The position numbers and the translations under genes are program-made. From Fen-1359 sp963710355 (GTDB taxonomy: Bacteria > Planctomycetota > Phycisphaerae > Sedimentisphaerales > Anaerobacaceae), in NCBI GenBank assembly GCA_963710355.1, contig CAVPZU010000003.1:1-64000 (forward strand): 64,000 nucleotides of DNA. Reading direction: 5' to 3'. The first letter of the stretch is position 1. Each line of letters opens with the position of its first letter. The notes beneath the pieces were generated by a model. That model ran no database searches and was not told the origin of the DNA. It saw only the letters and a program-made list of their open reading frames with translations. Of the stretch, positions 16,522-24,424 are shown in pieces.

Positions 16522-16869
16522 GTAGTATCTCCATTATCGATGTCCTGCCCAACCTCTAATTATATGGTTTCCTGATAGAACTGCCTTTTGGATCTTCTTC
16601 CGCATAATACTCCAAACCAGAATAGCTATAAGTTAAATTATTCCGGTATCTCAGAATATATCCTACTCTTCCCCGCAGAGCAGGTCAAAAGGAATTTTGT
16701 CAGGCTAAATACCCGCTCCCCCACGGTCGCGGCTCTGCAACCCCTACCACGGGGGTGGGGGCTAAACATATACAATAGAAAATAGACCGCAATTGGAAAT
16801 TCCCCTGTTCTAATGCTCTATTGTTCAATTTTCAATTGCTCTGCATTTTTCACCACAGGTGAAAAATGC
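16522..16869. other. Intergenic region without an identified gene
   Basis: About 350 bp between the membrane-protein start and tRNA-Gln. I see no convincing gene. Near 16700-16765 lies a GC-rich stretch with complementary blocks (CCCCCAC and GTGGGGG) between two copies of GGCTAAA, possibly a small degenerate repeat. The promoter of the minus-strand membrane protein should lie at its left edge. Confidence 0.4.
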
Positions 16870-16939
16870 TGGGGAACAAGGATTCGAACCTTGACTAACT
16901 GATCCAGAGTCAGTTGTGCTGCCATTACACTATTCCCCA
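16870..16939 (-). tRNA. tRNA-Gln (anticodon CUG)
   Basis: On the minus strand: acceptor arms TGGGGAA and TTCCCCA pair over 7 bp; anticodon stem ACTGA/TCAGT encloses the loop CTCTGGA with anticodon CTG, which reads CAG (Gln); the T arm CAAGG/CCTTG encloses TTCGAAT. The D arm is short. CCA is not encoded. About 70 nt. Confidence 0.93.
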
Positions 16940-17249
16940 ATAATAGCAGAATAGAACAGCCGATTAAGGCTTTCGGTTTTATAGGATTATATTACTTAAA
17001 TTCAGATTTTCAATGGTAAATTTTTCGAGTCTTTGAGCGGAAACGTCCGGTAAGACAATTGAGAAGCAAAGAAGAAGAGGAAAGTAAAGGAAAAACAGGT
17101 CTTATAACTAAAAATAATACTTTTTTTATTCAGAAGCACTCCATTACAGACGATAAGTTCGATAATTATTCAAGGCTCTTGAAAAACAAGAGTGCAAAAT
17201 GGGGGTTAAAAAAATGTCAAGACCAAAATTTGAAAAGGGGGTTTTATTT
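16940..17249. other. Leader region of the secreted poly-Asn protein
   Basis: 310 bp between tRNA-Gln and the gene at 17250. The frame at 17059-17253 is open but has no family resemblance and ends inside the next gene, so I regard it as chance. The stretch probably holds the promoter and a longish 5' UTR of the secreted protein; the sequence near 17030-17060 (GAGCGGAAACGTCCGGTAAG) can form a small hairpin, but it does not match a riboswitch I know. Confidence 0.35.
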
Positions 17250-18443
17250 ATGAAGAATGACAAAATCAAGGTTCAATTTAAGGCAGTAAAAATCTTATTT
17301 GTGCTTGGAATGTGTCTATTGTTTCTGCAAGGACCGATGGCCGTTTATGGAGAGACAAGCAACTACAATTTCAAAATGATTTCGACAATTGAATACAGCG
17401 GCAAGGGACAATACAGAAGCCAGACGGAAAACACCTATACCGTCCGGAAAGAGAACCAGCCCAACGATGTAGTCAACTATACAATAAGTTCAAAGAGCGA
17501 TGATATAGCTGCAGAGTACAAGGATCGGGTCCCCAAGGAAATGGTTTTTTCGGTGGACAAAAATACGCGCCAAATGCTGTCGCAGAATCCGGAATTGTCT
17601 TTTCTCGAGACAATAAACAATCAGTGTATCAAAAACCTCAAGAAGATTACAAGTCAGGATATTGGAAAAAGCTGGGAACAAACTTTCAGCCTTTCGACGC
17701 CCGGCTATGAGCTTCCGGAACAAATAAAGTTCAGCCTGAACGCTGCAGGTTTCAAAACAAACGAAAACGAAATGATAGCGGTGCGCGCTCTGTCGGAGCC
17801 ATTTACGGTAAATATCAGCGGTCCGAACGGCAAGACAGAAGCGGTCAAATGCACGATAAACTCAGTATATCTTTTTGACACAGATGTGGAAGAGATATAC
17901 CTGAGCGTATCGGTATTCGATGCGACGACAAAAATGAACGGCTACGATGAGCATTTGCGCAACGAAGTAGCAACATACAGGCTCGATGAAGAAGGATTGC
18001 CTGTCAGACTGAACGGCATAAGCAAGGACTTTGAAAAATTGATAAGAAAGCTCGGTCTGAAACAAGACGAATTGAAAGTGACGAAAAAGGTGTCGCTGCC
18101 GCAATGGATAAAAAGCTCTTTGGTGAACACGGTTGAGGCATCGAATACATGTGCGGCAACGGCGTGTGAAGGCGCACTGAACCCGGTAATTACGATTTGT
18201 GCAGCGTCAGCTCAGACATTTGGGCTGCAAAGTTCCGGATACCTGTTATCAACAGGGTCGGCATTGACAGTAAGCAAGGTACTTGTGCAGACGATACCTG
18301 GTATCGGCGGAATGAAGATAGCGGTGGCACCGGCAATAATTGGGATGAGTGCAGGAACGGCAGGAGTCGTAGCAGGAGCAACAGCAGGAGGCATAGCAAT
18401 AGCAAACAACAACAATAATAATGATAGAAGCCCATCTGATTAA
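17250..18443 (+). CDS. Secreted protein of unknown function with Gly/Ala-rich C-terminus and poly-Asn tail
   Basis: 397 aa from the chosen ATG, which has AGGGGG about 9 nt upstream; the frame is open 17 codons further. Residues about 8-32 form a signal peptide (ILFVLGMCLLFLQGPMAVYG, cleavage after VYG-ET). The body (to about 310) is a soluble, beta-rich looking domain without known motifs. Residues about 320-380 are hydrophobic, Gly/Ala/Thr-rich (MSAGTAGVVAGATAGGIAIA), followed by NNNNNNDRSPSD. The tail may be a membrane anchor or surface-sorting segment; it is not a PEP-CTERM signal. A terminator follows at once, so the gene is probably monocistronic. Confidence 0.7.
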   Translation: MKNDKIKVQFKAVKILFVLGMCLLFLQGPMAVYGETSNYNFKMISTIEYSGKGQYRSQTENTYTVRKENQPNDVVNYTISSKSDDIAAEYKDRVPKEMVFSVDKNTRQMLSQNPELSFLETINNQCIKNLKKITSQDIGKSWEQTFSLSTPGYELPEQIKFSLNAAGFKTNENEMIAVRALSEPFTVNISGPNGKTEAVKCTINSVYLFDTDVEEIYLSVSVFDATTKMNGYDEHLRNEVATYRLDEEGLPVRLNGISKDFEKLIRKLGLKQDELKVTKKVSLPQWIKSSLVNTVEASNTCAATACEGALNPVITICAASAQTFGLQSSGYLLSTGSALTVSKVLVQTIPGIGGMKIAVAPAIIGMSAGTAGVVAGATAGGIAIANNNNNNDRSPSD

Positions 18444-18473
18444 AACAGATGGATTTGAAATGGGGGGCTTTTA
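18428..18473 (+). terminator. Rho-independent terminator overlapping the stop of the secreted protein
   Basis: Inner hairpin CATCTG (18433-18438) with CAGATG (18446-18451) includes the TAA stop in its loop; an outer pair AAGCCC (18428-18433) with GGGCTT (18465-18470) is followed by TTTT. Confidence 0.6.
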
Positions 18474-18530
18474 GGTATGACCTAACGTATTACTATCGAA
18501 CAGTTACGAACAGAAAATCTCAACGAAAAC

Positions 18531-18590
18531 AAGCCGTCAAGATTTTCAACAGGCAAAGTCTGGAGAAAGTTTTGACGGCTTTTAATTTTT
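18531..18590. terminator. Bidirectional terminator between convergent genes
   Basis: AAGCCGTCAA (18531-18540) and TTGACGGCTT (18572-18581) are perfect 10-bp inverted arms, followed on the plus strand by TTAATTTTTT. The right arm abuts the stop codon of the minus-strand protease-like gene. The loop is about 31 nt, long for an intrinsic terminator. Confidence 0.55.
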
Positions 18591-19568
18591 TACCCACAAA
18601 AGAGATTTCTCAAAATCGAGCACAAGGGCGGTGTCGAGGAAATACTGCATTCCCAATAAAGCCTCACTTTCATCAAGGAGCGGGCAATCGTCAGGAAAAA
18701 CGGAAATGAGCGCGTTGTTAACGAGTCGGTCGCCAACCTGTAATTTTGGGATTGTGGTTTTTGTGCAATTGAGGCGGCCAATATAGGGGTAAAGTTCGCA
18801 GCCTGTTTTCATTTTGACCGAGGGGATATTCGTGCGGATTTTGTTCCAAAGGGACTGTCGAACAGCCAAGCCGTTGCCGCTGCCGGTATCAAGCTGCAGA
18901 TGAATTACCCGGCCGGCAACAGGAATATCGACAAAAAGAAAGGCGTTACCATTCAAGTCTTCTTCGATAGAAAAAGGATAATTTTGCCAAAGGTTCGGCT
19001 GTGCCGGTTCAAAGGATTTATCGGAAGAAAATTCGACTTCTCTTGTGATGCTGTCAAAAACGATATATTTAAAAAGTTTGAGGGTCGGCAAGCCGATAAT
19101 AATGGAATTGTCTTCGGGGGTCAATAAATCAAACAGGCCGAAACCGCCCTTTCGCTGGAGATAAAAGGCGGGCCAATCAACGAAACTGATATTTCCGAGC
19201 CGTAATTTTGGAATTGAACAGGGTCTGACATCAAAGCCATTAACGTTTTCTCTTACGGAAGAGAAAGGCAGTCTGTTTTCCCGAATATGGGAGCTTTTAA
19301 CAAAAACGGACTGCGAGGCGCCGGTATCGAGTATTACCGGATATTTTTTATTATTATCGAAGGAGCCGTCGACAACCATAAAACGTGCGGTATTCCAGAG
19401 GTTGTGGTATTTAATACGACAGGTGTCGTGCTGCACTATCCTGGCTTCAATAACGGCCTGGCTGTCAAGGCATTCATCATCAGCAGCGGCAAGTTGTTGA
19501 GGAATGCCCGAACAGCCGAACGAAAACAAAAGCGAAAAGAGAGCGGCACTCAAAACAACCTTAAACAT
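18582..19568 (-). CDS. Lipoprotein with two retropepsin-like aspartyl protease domains
   Basis: 328 aa. Signal peptide with lipobox LLFSFGC (Cys at about residue 19). Two D-T-G active-site motifs are present: VILDTGASQSVF near residue 78 and LQLDTGSGNGLA near residue 225, each followed later by hydrophobic-hydrophobic-Gly stretches (IIGLPTLKLF; ALLGMQYFLDTALVLDFEK). Each copy resembles one retropepsin half, so the single chain can form its own dimer-like active site, as in pepsin-type or bacterial retropepsin-like proteases. It would act in the periplasm or at the outer membrane; the substrate is unknown. It is convergent with the secreted poly-Asn protein. Confidence 0.82.
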   Translation of the reverse strand: MFKVVLSAALFSLLFSFGCSGIPQQLAAADDECLDSQAVIEARIVQHDTCRIKYHNLWNTARFMVVDGSFDNNKKYPVILDTGASQSVFVKSSHIRENRLPFSSVRENVNGFDVRPCSIPKLRLGNISFVDWPAFYLQRKGGFGLFDLLTPEDNSIIIGLPTLKLFKYIVFDSITREVEFSSDKSFEPAQPNLWQNYPFSIEEDLNGNAFLFVDIPVAGRVIHLQLDTGSGNGLAVRQSLWNKIRTNIPSVKMKTGCELYPYIGRLNCTKTTIPKLQVGDRLVNNALISVFPDDCPLLDESEALLGMQYFLDTALVLDFEKSLLWVKN

Positions 19569-19774
19569 TTTATCCTTCTAAAACAAATCTGCGATAACAA
19601 ACAAATACAGATGCCCAACAAATCCGTTCAACTTTCCGGTGGGAAAAAACTTTGAGGTGCGCAATAACAATCAATCACCCGGCCCCGTAATTATGACTAT
19701 ATTGTATCACAATAAACCATTTAAGTCAACAGACAGTCGTTCGTGATTAGTGATTTGCGGTTGGCGGTCGGTAA

Positions 19775-19909
19775 GCAAGTTTGTATTTGGATGGAGAGGA
19801 ATTGGGAATAATTATCGGACGAATAAACGGGGATGAAAAAAAGAATTTGCAAGAGGTCTTTTTTGTCAAAGAAAACTGGTATTTTGATGAACCTGCTGAA
19901 CTTTTATAG
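19775..19909 (+). pseudogene. Short coding remnant, family unknown
   Basis: A 44-codon open stretch reads LYLDGEELGIIIGRINGDEK and ends NWYFDEPAELL followed by a stop. It has protein-like composition but no start codon, no ribosome site and a stop immediately upstream. It could be the tail of a deleted gene; I cannot name it. Confidence 0.25.
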
Positions 19910-19942
19910 GACGGGGGAAAATATATTTTTGTTCTAAACCGC

Positions 19943-20163
19943 CCTGCTTTAAACACCGAATATCCCGATTGTAATAGTAATTTGGGTTTTAATGAATAAA
20001 AGTCCTATATGGGGGACCTGCTTTAAACACCGAATATCCTGATTGTATTAGTAATTTGGGGGTTAATGATTAAAGGTCCTGTATACTGCCCTACTTCGAA
20101 TACCGAATATCCTGATTGTATTAGTAATTTGGGGTTTAATGATTAAAAGTCCTGTATGGGGGA
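19943..20163 (+). repeat. Three tandem 74-bp repeats upstream of the exopolysaccharide operon
   Basis: Copies at 19943-20016 (74 bp), 20017-20089 (73 bp) and 20090-20163 (74 bp). Shared core blocks are ACCGAATATCC, GATTGTA, TTAGTAATTTGGG, TTTAATGA and AAAGTCCT. Copies 2 and 3 are most alike. The 74-bp period is close to seven helical turns, so equivalent sites would face the same side of the DNA. The third copy ends with GGGGGAT, the Shine-Dalgarno of the gene at 20170. Confidence 0.85.
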
Positions 20164-20169
20164 TATGAA

Positions 20170-20991
20170 ATGAAATCGAAGAGTTTCTATATCTCAAAAG
20201 ACAGTGTGGTCGGGCGTTCAATGCATTATATGAGCGTAATATTTTTTGTTTTAACAGTGCTGGCGGCAGGCGGATGCAACGGCCCCGGGGCATCCGGGCC
20301 AAAGCAGGTCAAAGAGTTTGAAAAGGCGGGAGAAAAACAGTTAACAGACAAAACAACCGTTGAGGCAACAAGAGGAGCTGCCACCGAAGGTTATATAGTT
20401 TCGGTTGGTGATGTGCTGGAGATACAGATGCCTGTTATCCTTAAAGATGTGATTGCCCTGCCGCACGAGAATGAACCATACCTTTGCAGGGTGAACGATG
20501 CAGGGAATATACCGCTTCCGATAGTCGGCGAAATAAACGTCGTCAATCAGACGCTGTCCGAGGCAGAAGAGACGATAGCGAAGACGTATTATCCGGAATA
20601 TGTAGTGACAATGCCGGCGGTAGTTTGCAAGGTTCGCGAGCATATAGATATGCGACAATTTACGGTAACCGGTCTTGTGATGAAGGCCGGGGTTTTTCCA
20701 TATCCGACAAACGTACAATACAACCTCATTGATGCGATAGCAACAGCAGGCGGAGTAGATTTTATAACCGACCCGCACTACGCAAAGATATACAGGAAAG
20801 ACAGCAGCGGAAAAGTTGTGGCAGCGATATTCAAGATTGATAAAAGCGCAACAGACAAGGCCTCGAAGGTGATAATCAAGCCGGGCGACATAGTATCGGT
20901 GGAGCCGACACTTCAGACGCAAACAAATCTGTTCTTTTCGCAGGTATTCAGAATTAACTTCGGTGCTTATATAAATCCCAATGGTTTTTAA
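20170..20991 (+). CDS. Wza-like polysaccharide export lipoprotein
   Basis: Outer-membrane polysaccharide export protein, 273 aa. Signal peptide and lipobox LAAGGC (Cys at about residue 36). Residues about 70-150 form the polysaccharide export (Poly_export) domain: GYIVSVGDVLEIQMPV...YLCRVNDAGNIPLPIVGEINV, and about 155-255 one SLBB domain: FTVTGLVMKAGVFPYP...AIATAGGVDF. It would form the exit channel for the polymer with the Wzc-like protein downstream (34-nt gap). GGGGGA lies 7 nt before the chosen ATG. Shorter than E. coli Wza (379 aa), as usual outside enterobacteria. Confidence 0.9.
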   Translation: MKSKSFYISKDSVVGRSMHYMSVIFFVLTVLAAGGCNGPGASGPKQVKEFEKAGEKQLTDKTTVEATRGAATEGYIVSVGDVLEIQMPVILKDVIALPHENEPYLCRVNDAGNIPLPIVGEINVVNQTLSEAEETIAKTYYPEYVVTMPAVVCKVREHIDMRQFTVTGLVMKAGVFPYPTNVQYNLIDAIATAGGVDFITDPHYAKIYRKDSSGKVVAAIFKIDKSATDKASKVIIKPGDIVSVEPTLQTQTNLFFSQVFRINFGAYINPNGF

Positions 20992-21024
20992 AAAGTAAAG
21001 AGCCGAACAGAAAGGGGGAAAAAT

Positions 21025-23527
21025 ATGAATAAAGCCGATTCGAGCAACTTTGCGGAGAATACGAATATAGGTTCTGCCCAAAACAAAGAGACGACGCAGA
21101 GAGGGCTTCTTGAGATGGCGCTTTGTCATCAACGACTTATATTTGCAACAATAATTATTTCGATTGCTGTCGGCTTTATATACCTTCTTACAGCCAAACT
21201 AATATACACGGGAACGGCAAGGCTCTACGTTGAGCAAACGGGCCCGAAGCTGATAACGGATTATGCGACGGTTATGAGCGATTCGAAAAATTATCTATAT
21301 ACACAAAGAGAGCTGATAAAATCGACGCCCATCGTTGCAAGCGCCGCAAATAATCCTCTGATAAGAAGTTGTAAGACGTTCAACAATATCGACAATATTG
21401 TTGCGTATATAAAGAACAAGCTGGACGTTACGGTCGGCAAGAAGGACGACATAATCACAATATCGTTCGATTCGCCATATGCATCGGAGGCGGCACAAAT
21501 CGTCAACGCAGTAATCGACGGCTATGTGGAATACCACACTACACATAAAAAAGGGACGGTTCTGGAGGTGTTAAAGATACTGCAGAAGGAAAAAGCCAAA
21601 CGGGACCAGGAATTATCCGACCAGATGAAGGAGATGCTGGAGTTTTCACAGAAGAACGGGCTGGTGGCGATAAGCGACAGCAGCGGCGGACATATAGTCT
21701 TACAGCGATATGCGAAACTTTCGGATGCGCTGACGCAGGCCCAACTGACAACAATTAACGCAAAGACGGAATACGAAGCGGCTCTGAATATGAAAGATGA
21801 CCCATCGAAGATAAGACAATTCGCACAGATGCTGCCAGCCGGTGCGGTCAATCAAACAACCAGGGAGAGAGAATCGCAGCTTGAGGCACAACTGACACAA
21901 CTGGAAGTGAGGTTAGACGAACTGCTTCGGAACTGCACAGAAAATCACCCGGCGGTAAAGGCTGTCAAGGCGCGGATAGACAAAGTAAACGAGCAGGCTC
22001 GACGAGAAAACCAGAGAACTTACCGAAATACTTCATCAAAGGTATCTGACGGCGAAGGAAACGGAAAATCAACTTCTAAAATCCTGCGAAGAGCAGCAGC
22101 AGGTGGCACAGGATGCAGGGGTTAAGACAACGGAATTTTCCATCCTGAATTCCCAAATAAAGAGGACGGAAAGGCTGTGCGAGATACTCGACGAAAGAAT
22201 AAAGGAATTAAACGTGACAGAGGATACGGGGGCATTAAACATCAATATACTTGAGGCTGCCCGGACGCCGGAAACGCCGTCAAAACCTCAAAAGGCAAAA
22301 GTGATAACATTTGCGATGTTTTTGGGATTGATAGCCAGCTTAGGACTTGTATTTCTGCGTGAGCAGTTTGACAACCGTCTGCGCTCGGCAGAAGAAGTGT
22401 CGGCGGTACTGAGCATCCCTGTGTTGGGAATCATACCAAACATCTCAAGTCAGCAAAGAAGTGCGGTAAATATCAAAAGTATCTGGAAGAAGGTCCGCAG
22501 GGAAATGACGAAGACGCTGAGTGCGATTGGGACGGCACAGCCTGCAGAAGGAGCAAACAGGACAACGGACAAGCACAAGGGAAGAGGCATCGGCAGAGAG
22601 AGTAAAGGCCCTGCGGGCGGTTTTGCGCGGAAGCTCGAGGAACTGCAAACAATACTGAAGAGCGACGAGGAGATAAAGACGACCTCAACCATTCGAAAGT
22701 CGGTTTCGAGGACTGCAGTTAACCTGTCGGCAACGGCTGATAAAAGGCAAAGCGACGAGAATAATACTTATATCATGCGAGGACAGAAAGTCCATCTTCA
22801 GCCAAAATCAATCGCGGCGGAGGCTTACCGGACAATTCGGACATCGATATTTTTCGGGGTGCCAAAGGGTCAGGCAAAGACGATACTAATCACATCGCCG
22901 ACGGCGGGTGACGGGAAAAGCACATTAGTAAGTAACCTCGGTCTTACGATGGCACAGGCAGGTCAGAAAACGATAATATTAGACTGTGATTTCCGCAGGC
23001 CGATGCAACATAATATTTTCAACCTCGGTCGGGAAAGAGGTCTGTCAAATGTAATTACCGGAAATACTCCGCTGAACGATGCAATCCAGCGAGGGCCGAT
23101 AGACAATATCGACATTCTGGCATGCGGAGCGGAGGTGCCAAATCCATCGGAGCTGCTTAACAGCGAAGCGTTTGGAAAAATACTTAACGAACTATCGAGC
23201 AGATATGACAGGGTGCTTATAGATTCGCCGCCTGTGATGCCGGTAGCGGATAGCCAGATACTGGGAGCGATATGCGACATAACGATACTTGTATTGTGTG
23301 CAGAAAAAAGCACGAAGAAGATGAGCAAACTGGCGTGCGACAACCTGGTCGGCGTAGGAGCTCATTTACTGGGAGTGGTAGTCAACGATGTGCCGCAGCT
23401 CAAAAGCAGATACAACAGGTATTACAATTACCACAGGTATGGCTATTACAGCTATGGATATGACTACGGGTATGGTTATTACGACAGGAAAGAAAAGGCG
23501 AAAGAGGCACAGGAAGTAAATGCATAA
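21025..23527 (+). CDS. Wzc-like chain-length regulator and BY-type tyrosine kinase, broken by a 1-nt insertion
   Basis: About 833 aa when joined. N-terminal Wzz domain with a first membrane helix (about residues 45-65, LIFATIIISIAVGFIYLL), periplasmic coiled coil, second helix (VITFAMFLGLIASLGLVFL), then a long charged linker and the cytoplasmic kinase: Walker A TSPTAGDGKSTLVSN, Walker A' TIILDCDFRRP, Walker B RVLIDSPPVMPVAD. The C-terminus is a tyrosine cluster (YYNYHRYGYYSYGYDYGYGYY), the autophosphorylation tail. The frame shifts at 21996-21997 (an extra G); one base removed gives NEQLDEKTREL and continuous coiled coil. It controls polymer length with the PHP phosphatase downstream. Confidence 0.92.
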
Positions 23528-23554
23528 TGCAGGAAGGTCAACAGAAACACAACG

Positions 23555-24424
23555 ATGAGCAAAGAAGAGAAAAATTTTGAACAGGAAAATCCGCCTGCAA
23601 GTGGCCAGGCACAGGGAGAAAAGTTTGTGGATATTCATTGTCATTGTCTGCCGGGAATAGACGACGGTCCGGCAACGATGGTTGAGTCGATTTCCCTTTG
23701 CCGGCTTCTGACCAGAGACCGGATAGGGACGGTGGTAGCGACGCCGCACCAGCTCGGCCGATTCGACAGAAATAATGACGCAAAAAAGATAAAAGAGAAG
23801 GTAGCCGAGCTGAACAGCCAATTGCAAAAAAATGAGATTCCGCTTACGGTCCTTGCGGGCGGGGATGTGCGAATTGATGAAAGGATAATTGAGCTTATCA
23901 GGTCGAAAGAGCTGCTGACGGTGGCGGACGGAGGCAAATATCTTCTTTTGGAATTGCCGGAAAATGTACTGATAAATATTGAGACGCTGACAGACGAATT
24001 GCTGGCGGGAGGGATTAAAGTGATAGTATCGCATCCGGAAAGGCATCAGTTTTTATCGGTGCAGCCGAAGATACTACAGATTTGGGCTAAAAAGGGGTGT
24101 GGTATTCAAATAACAGCGGGCAGTCTGCTGGGTAAGTTCGGGACGATAAGCCAAAAGGCGGCGTGGCAGATATTAAGTATGCCGCTGCCGCTGATAGTTG
24201 CAACAGATGCACACAGTACGTCGGGGCGGCCGCCGTGTATGAGGGCGGCATTCGAGATGATCTGCAGACAAAGGGGCGAAGAGATTGCAAGGCTGGTCTG
24301 CATAGAAAATCCCGCACGAGTCATCGAAGGACAAGAGCTTCAGAATATTCAAGGCGTGAAAACAGAACTGGGGGAAAATGAAGGATTACGAAACAAATTC
24401 AGAAGACCTGCAGGTACCGGGTAA
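23555..24424 (+). CDS. PHP-type protein-tyrosine phosphatase (CpsB/YwqE-like)
   Basis: 289 aa. Metal-dependent phosphatase that removes phosphate from the tyrosine tail of the BY-kinase. The PHP metal motifs are visible: DIHCHCLPGIDDGP near residue 25, VVATPHQLGRFD, a middle HPERHQFL and the late ATDAHSTSGRPP. Its place right after the kinase gene is the classic arrangement (cpsB beside cpsCD; ywqE beside ywqCD). The 3' end overlaps the next gene by 47 nt. Confidence 0.92.
   Translation: MSKEEKNFEQENPPASGQAQGEKFVDIHCHCLPGIDDGPATMVESISLCRLLTRDRIGTVVATPHQLGRFDRNNDAKKIKEKVAELNSQLQKNEIPLTVLAGGDVRIDERIIELIRSKELLTVADGGKYLLLELPENVLINIETLTDELLAGGIKVIVSHPERHQFLSVQPKILQIWAKKGCGIQITAGSLLGKFGTISQKAAWQILSMPLPLIVATDAHSTSGRPPCMRAAFEMICRQRGEEIARLVCIENPARVIEGQELQNIQGVKTELGENEGLRNKFRRPAGTG

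Larger units (their letters stand above)
19569..20169. promoter_or_regulatory. Long upstream region of the exopolysaccharide operon
   Basis: About 600 bp. Left part: promoter of the minus-strand protease-like lipoprotein. Middle: a short open remnant (19775-19909). Right: three tandem 74-bp repeats (19943-20163) that end at the ribosome-binding site of the first exopolysaccharide gene. The main promoter of the exopolysaccharide locus should lie in or before the repeats. Confidence 0.55.

Noticed and set aside
16700..16765. A GC-rich MITE flanked by GGCTAAA
   Set aside because: The inverted parts are irregular and the flanking repeat is short; no second copy is seen in the window.
17030..17060. 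A cyclic-di-GMP (GEMM-like) riboswitch before the poly-Asn protein
   Set aside because: Only a short GGAAAC/CCGGT resemblance; the conserved second stem and tetraloop receptor are not seen.
19943..20163. A CRISPR array
   Set aside because: The repeats are 74 bp, contiguous, without unique spacers, and lie directly before a gene; no cas genes are near.
22103..23527. A separate short kinase gene starting at GTG 22103
   Set aside because: The upstream frame joins this one within a continuous coiled coil once a single base is removed, and the GTG lacks a ribosome site.
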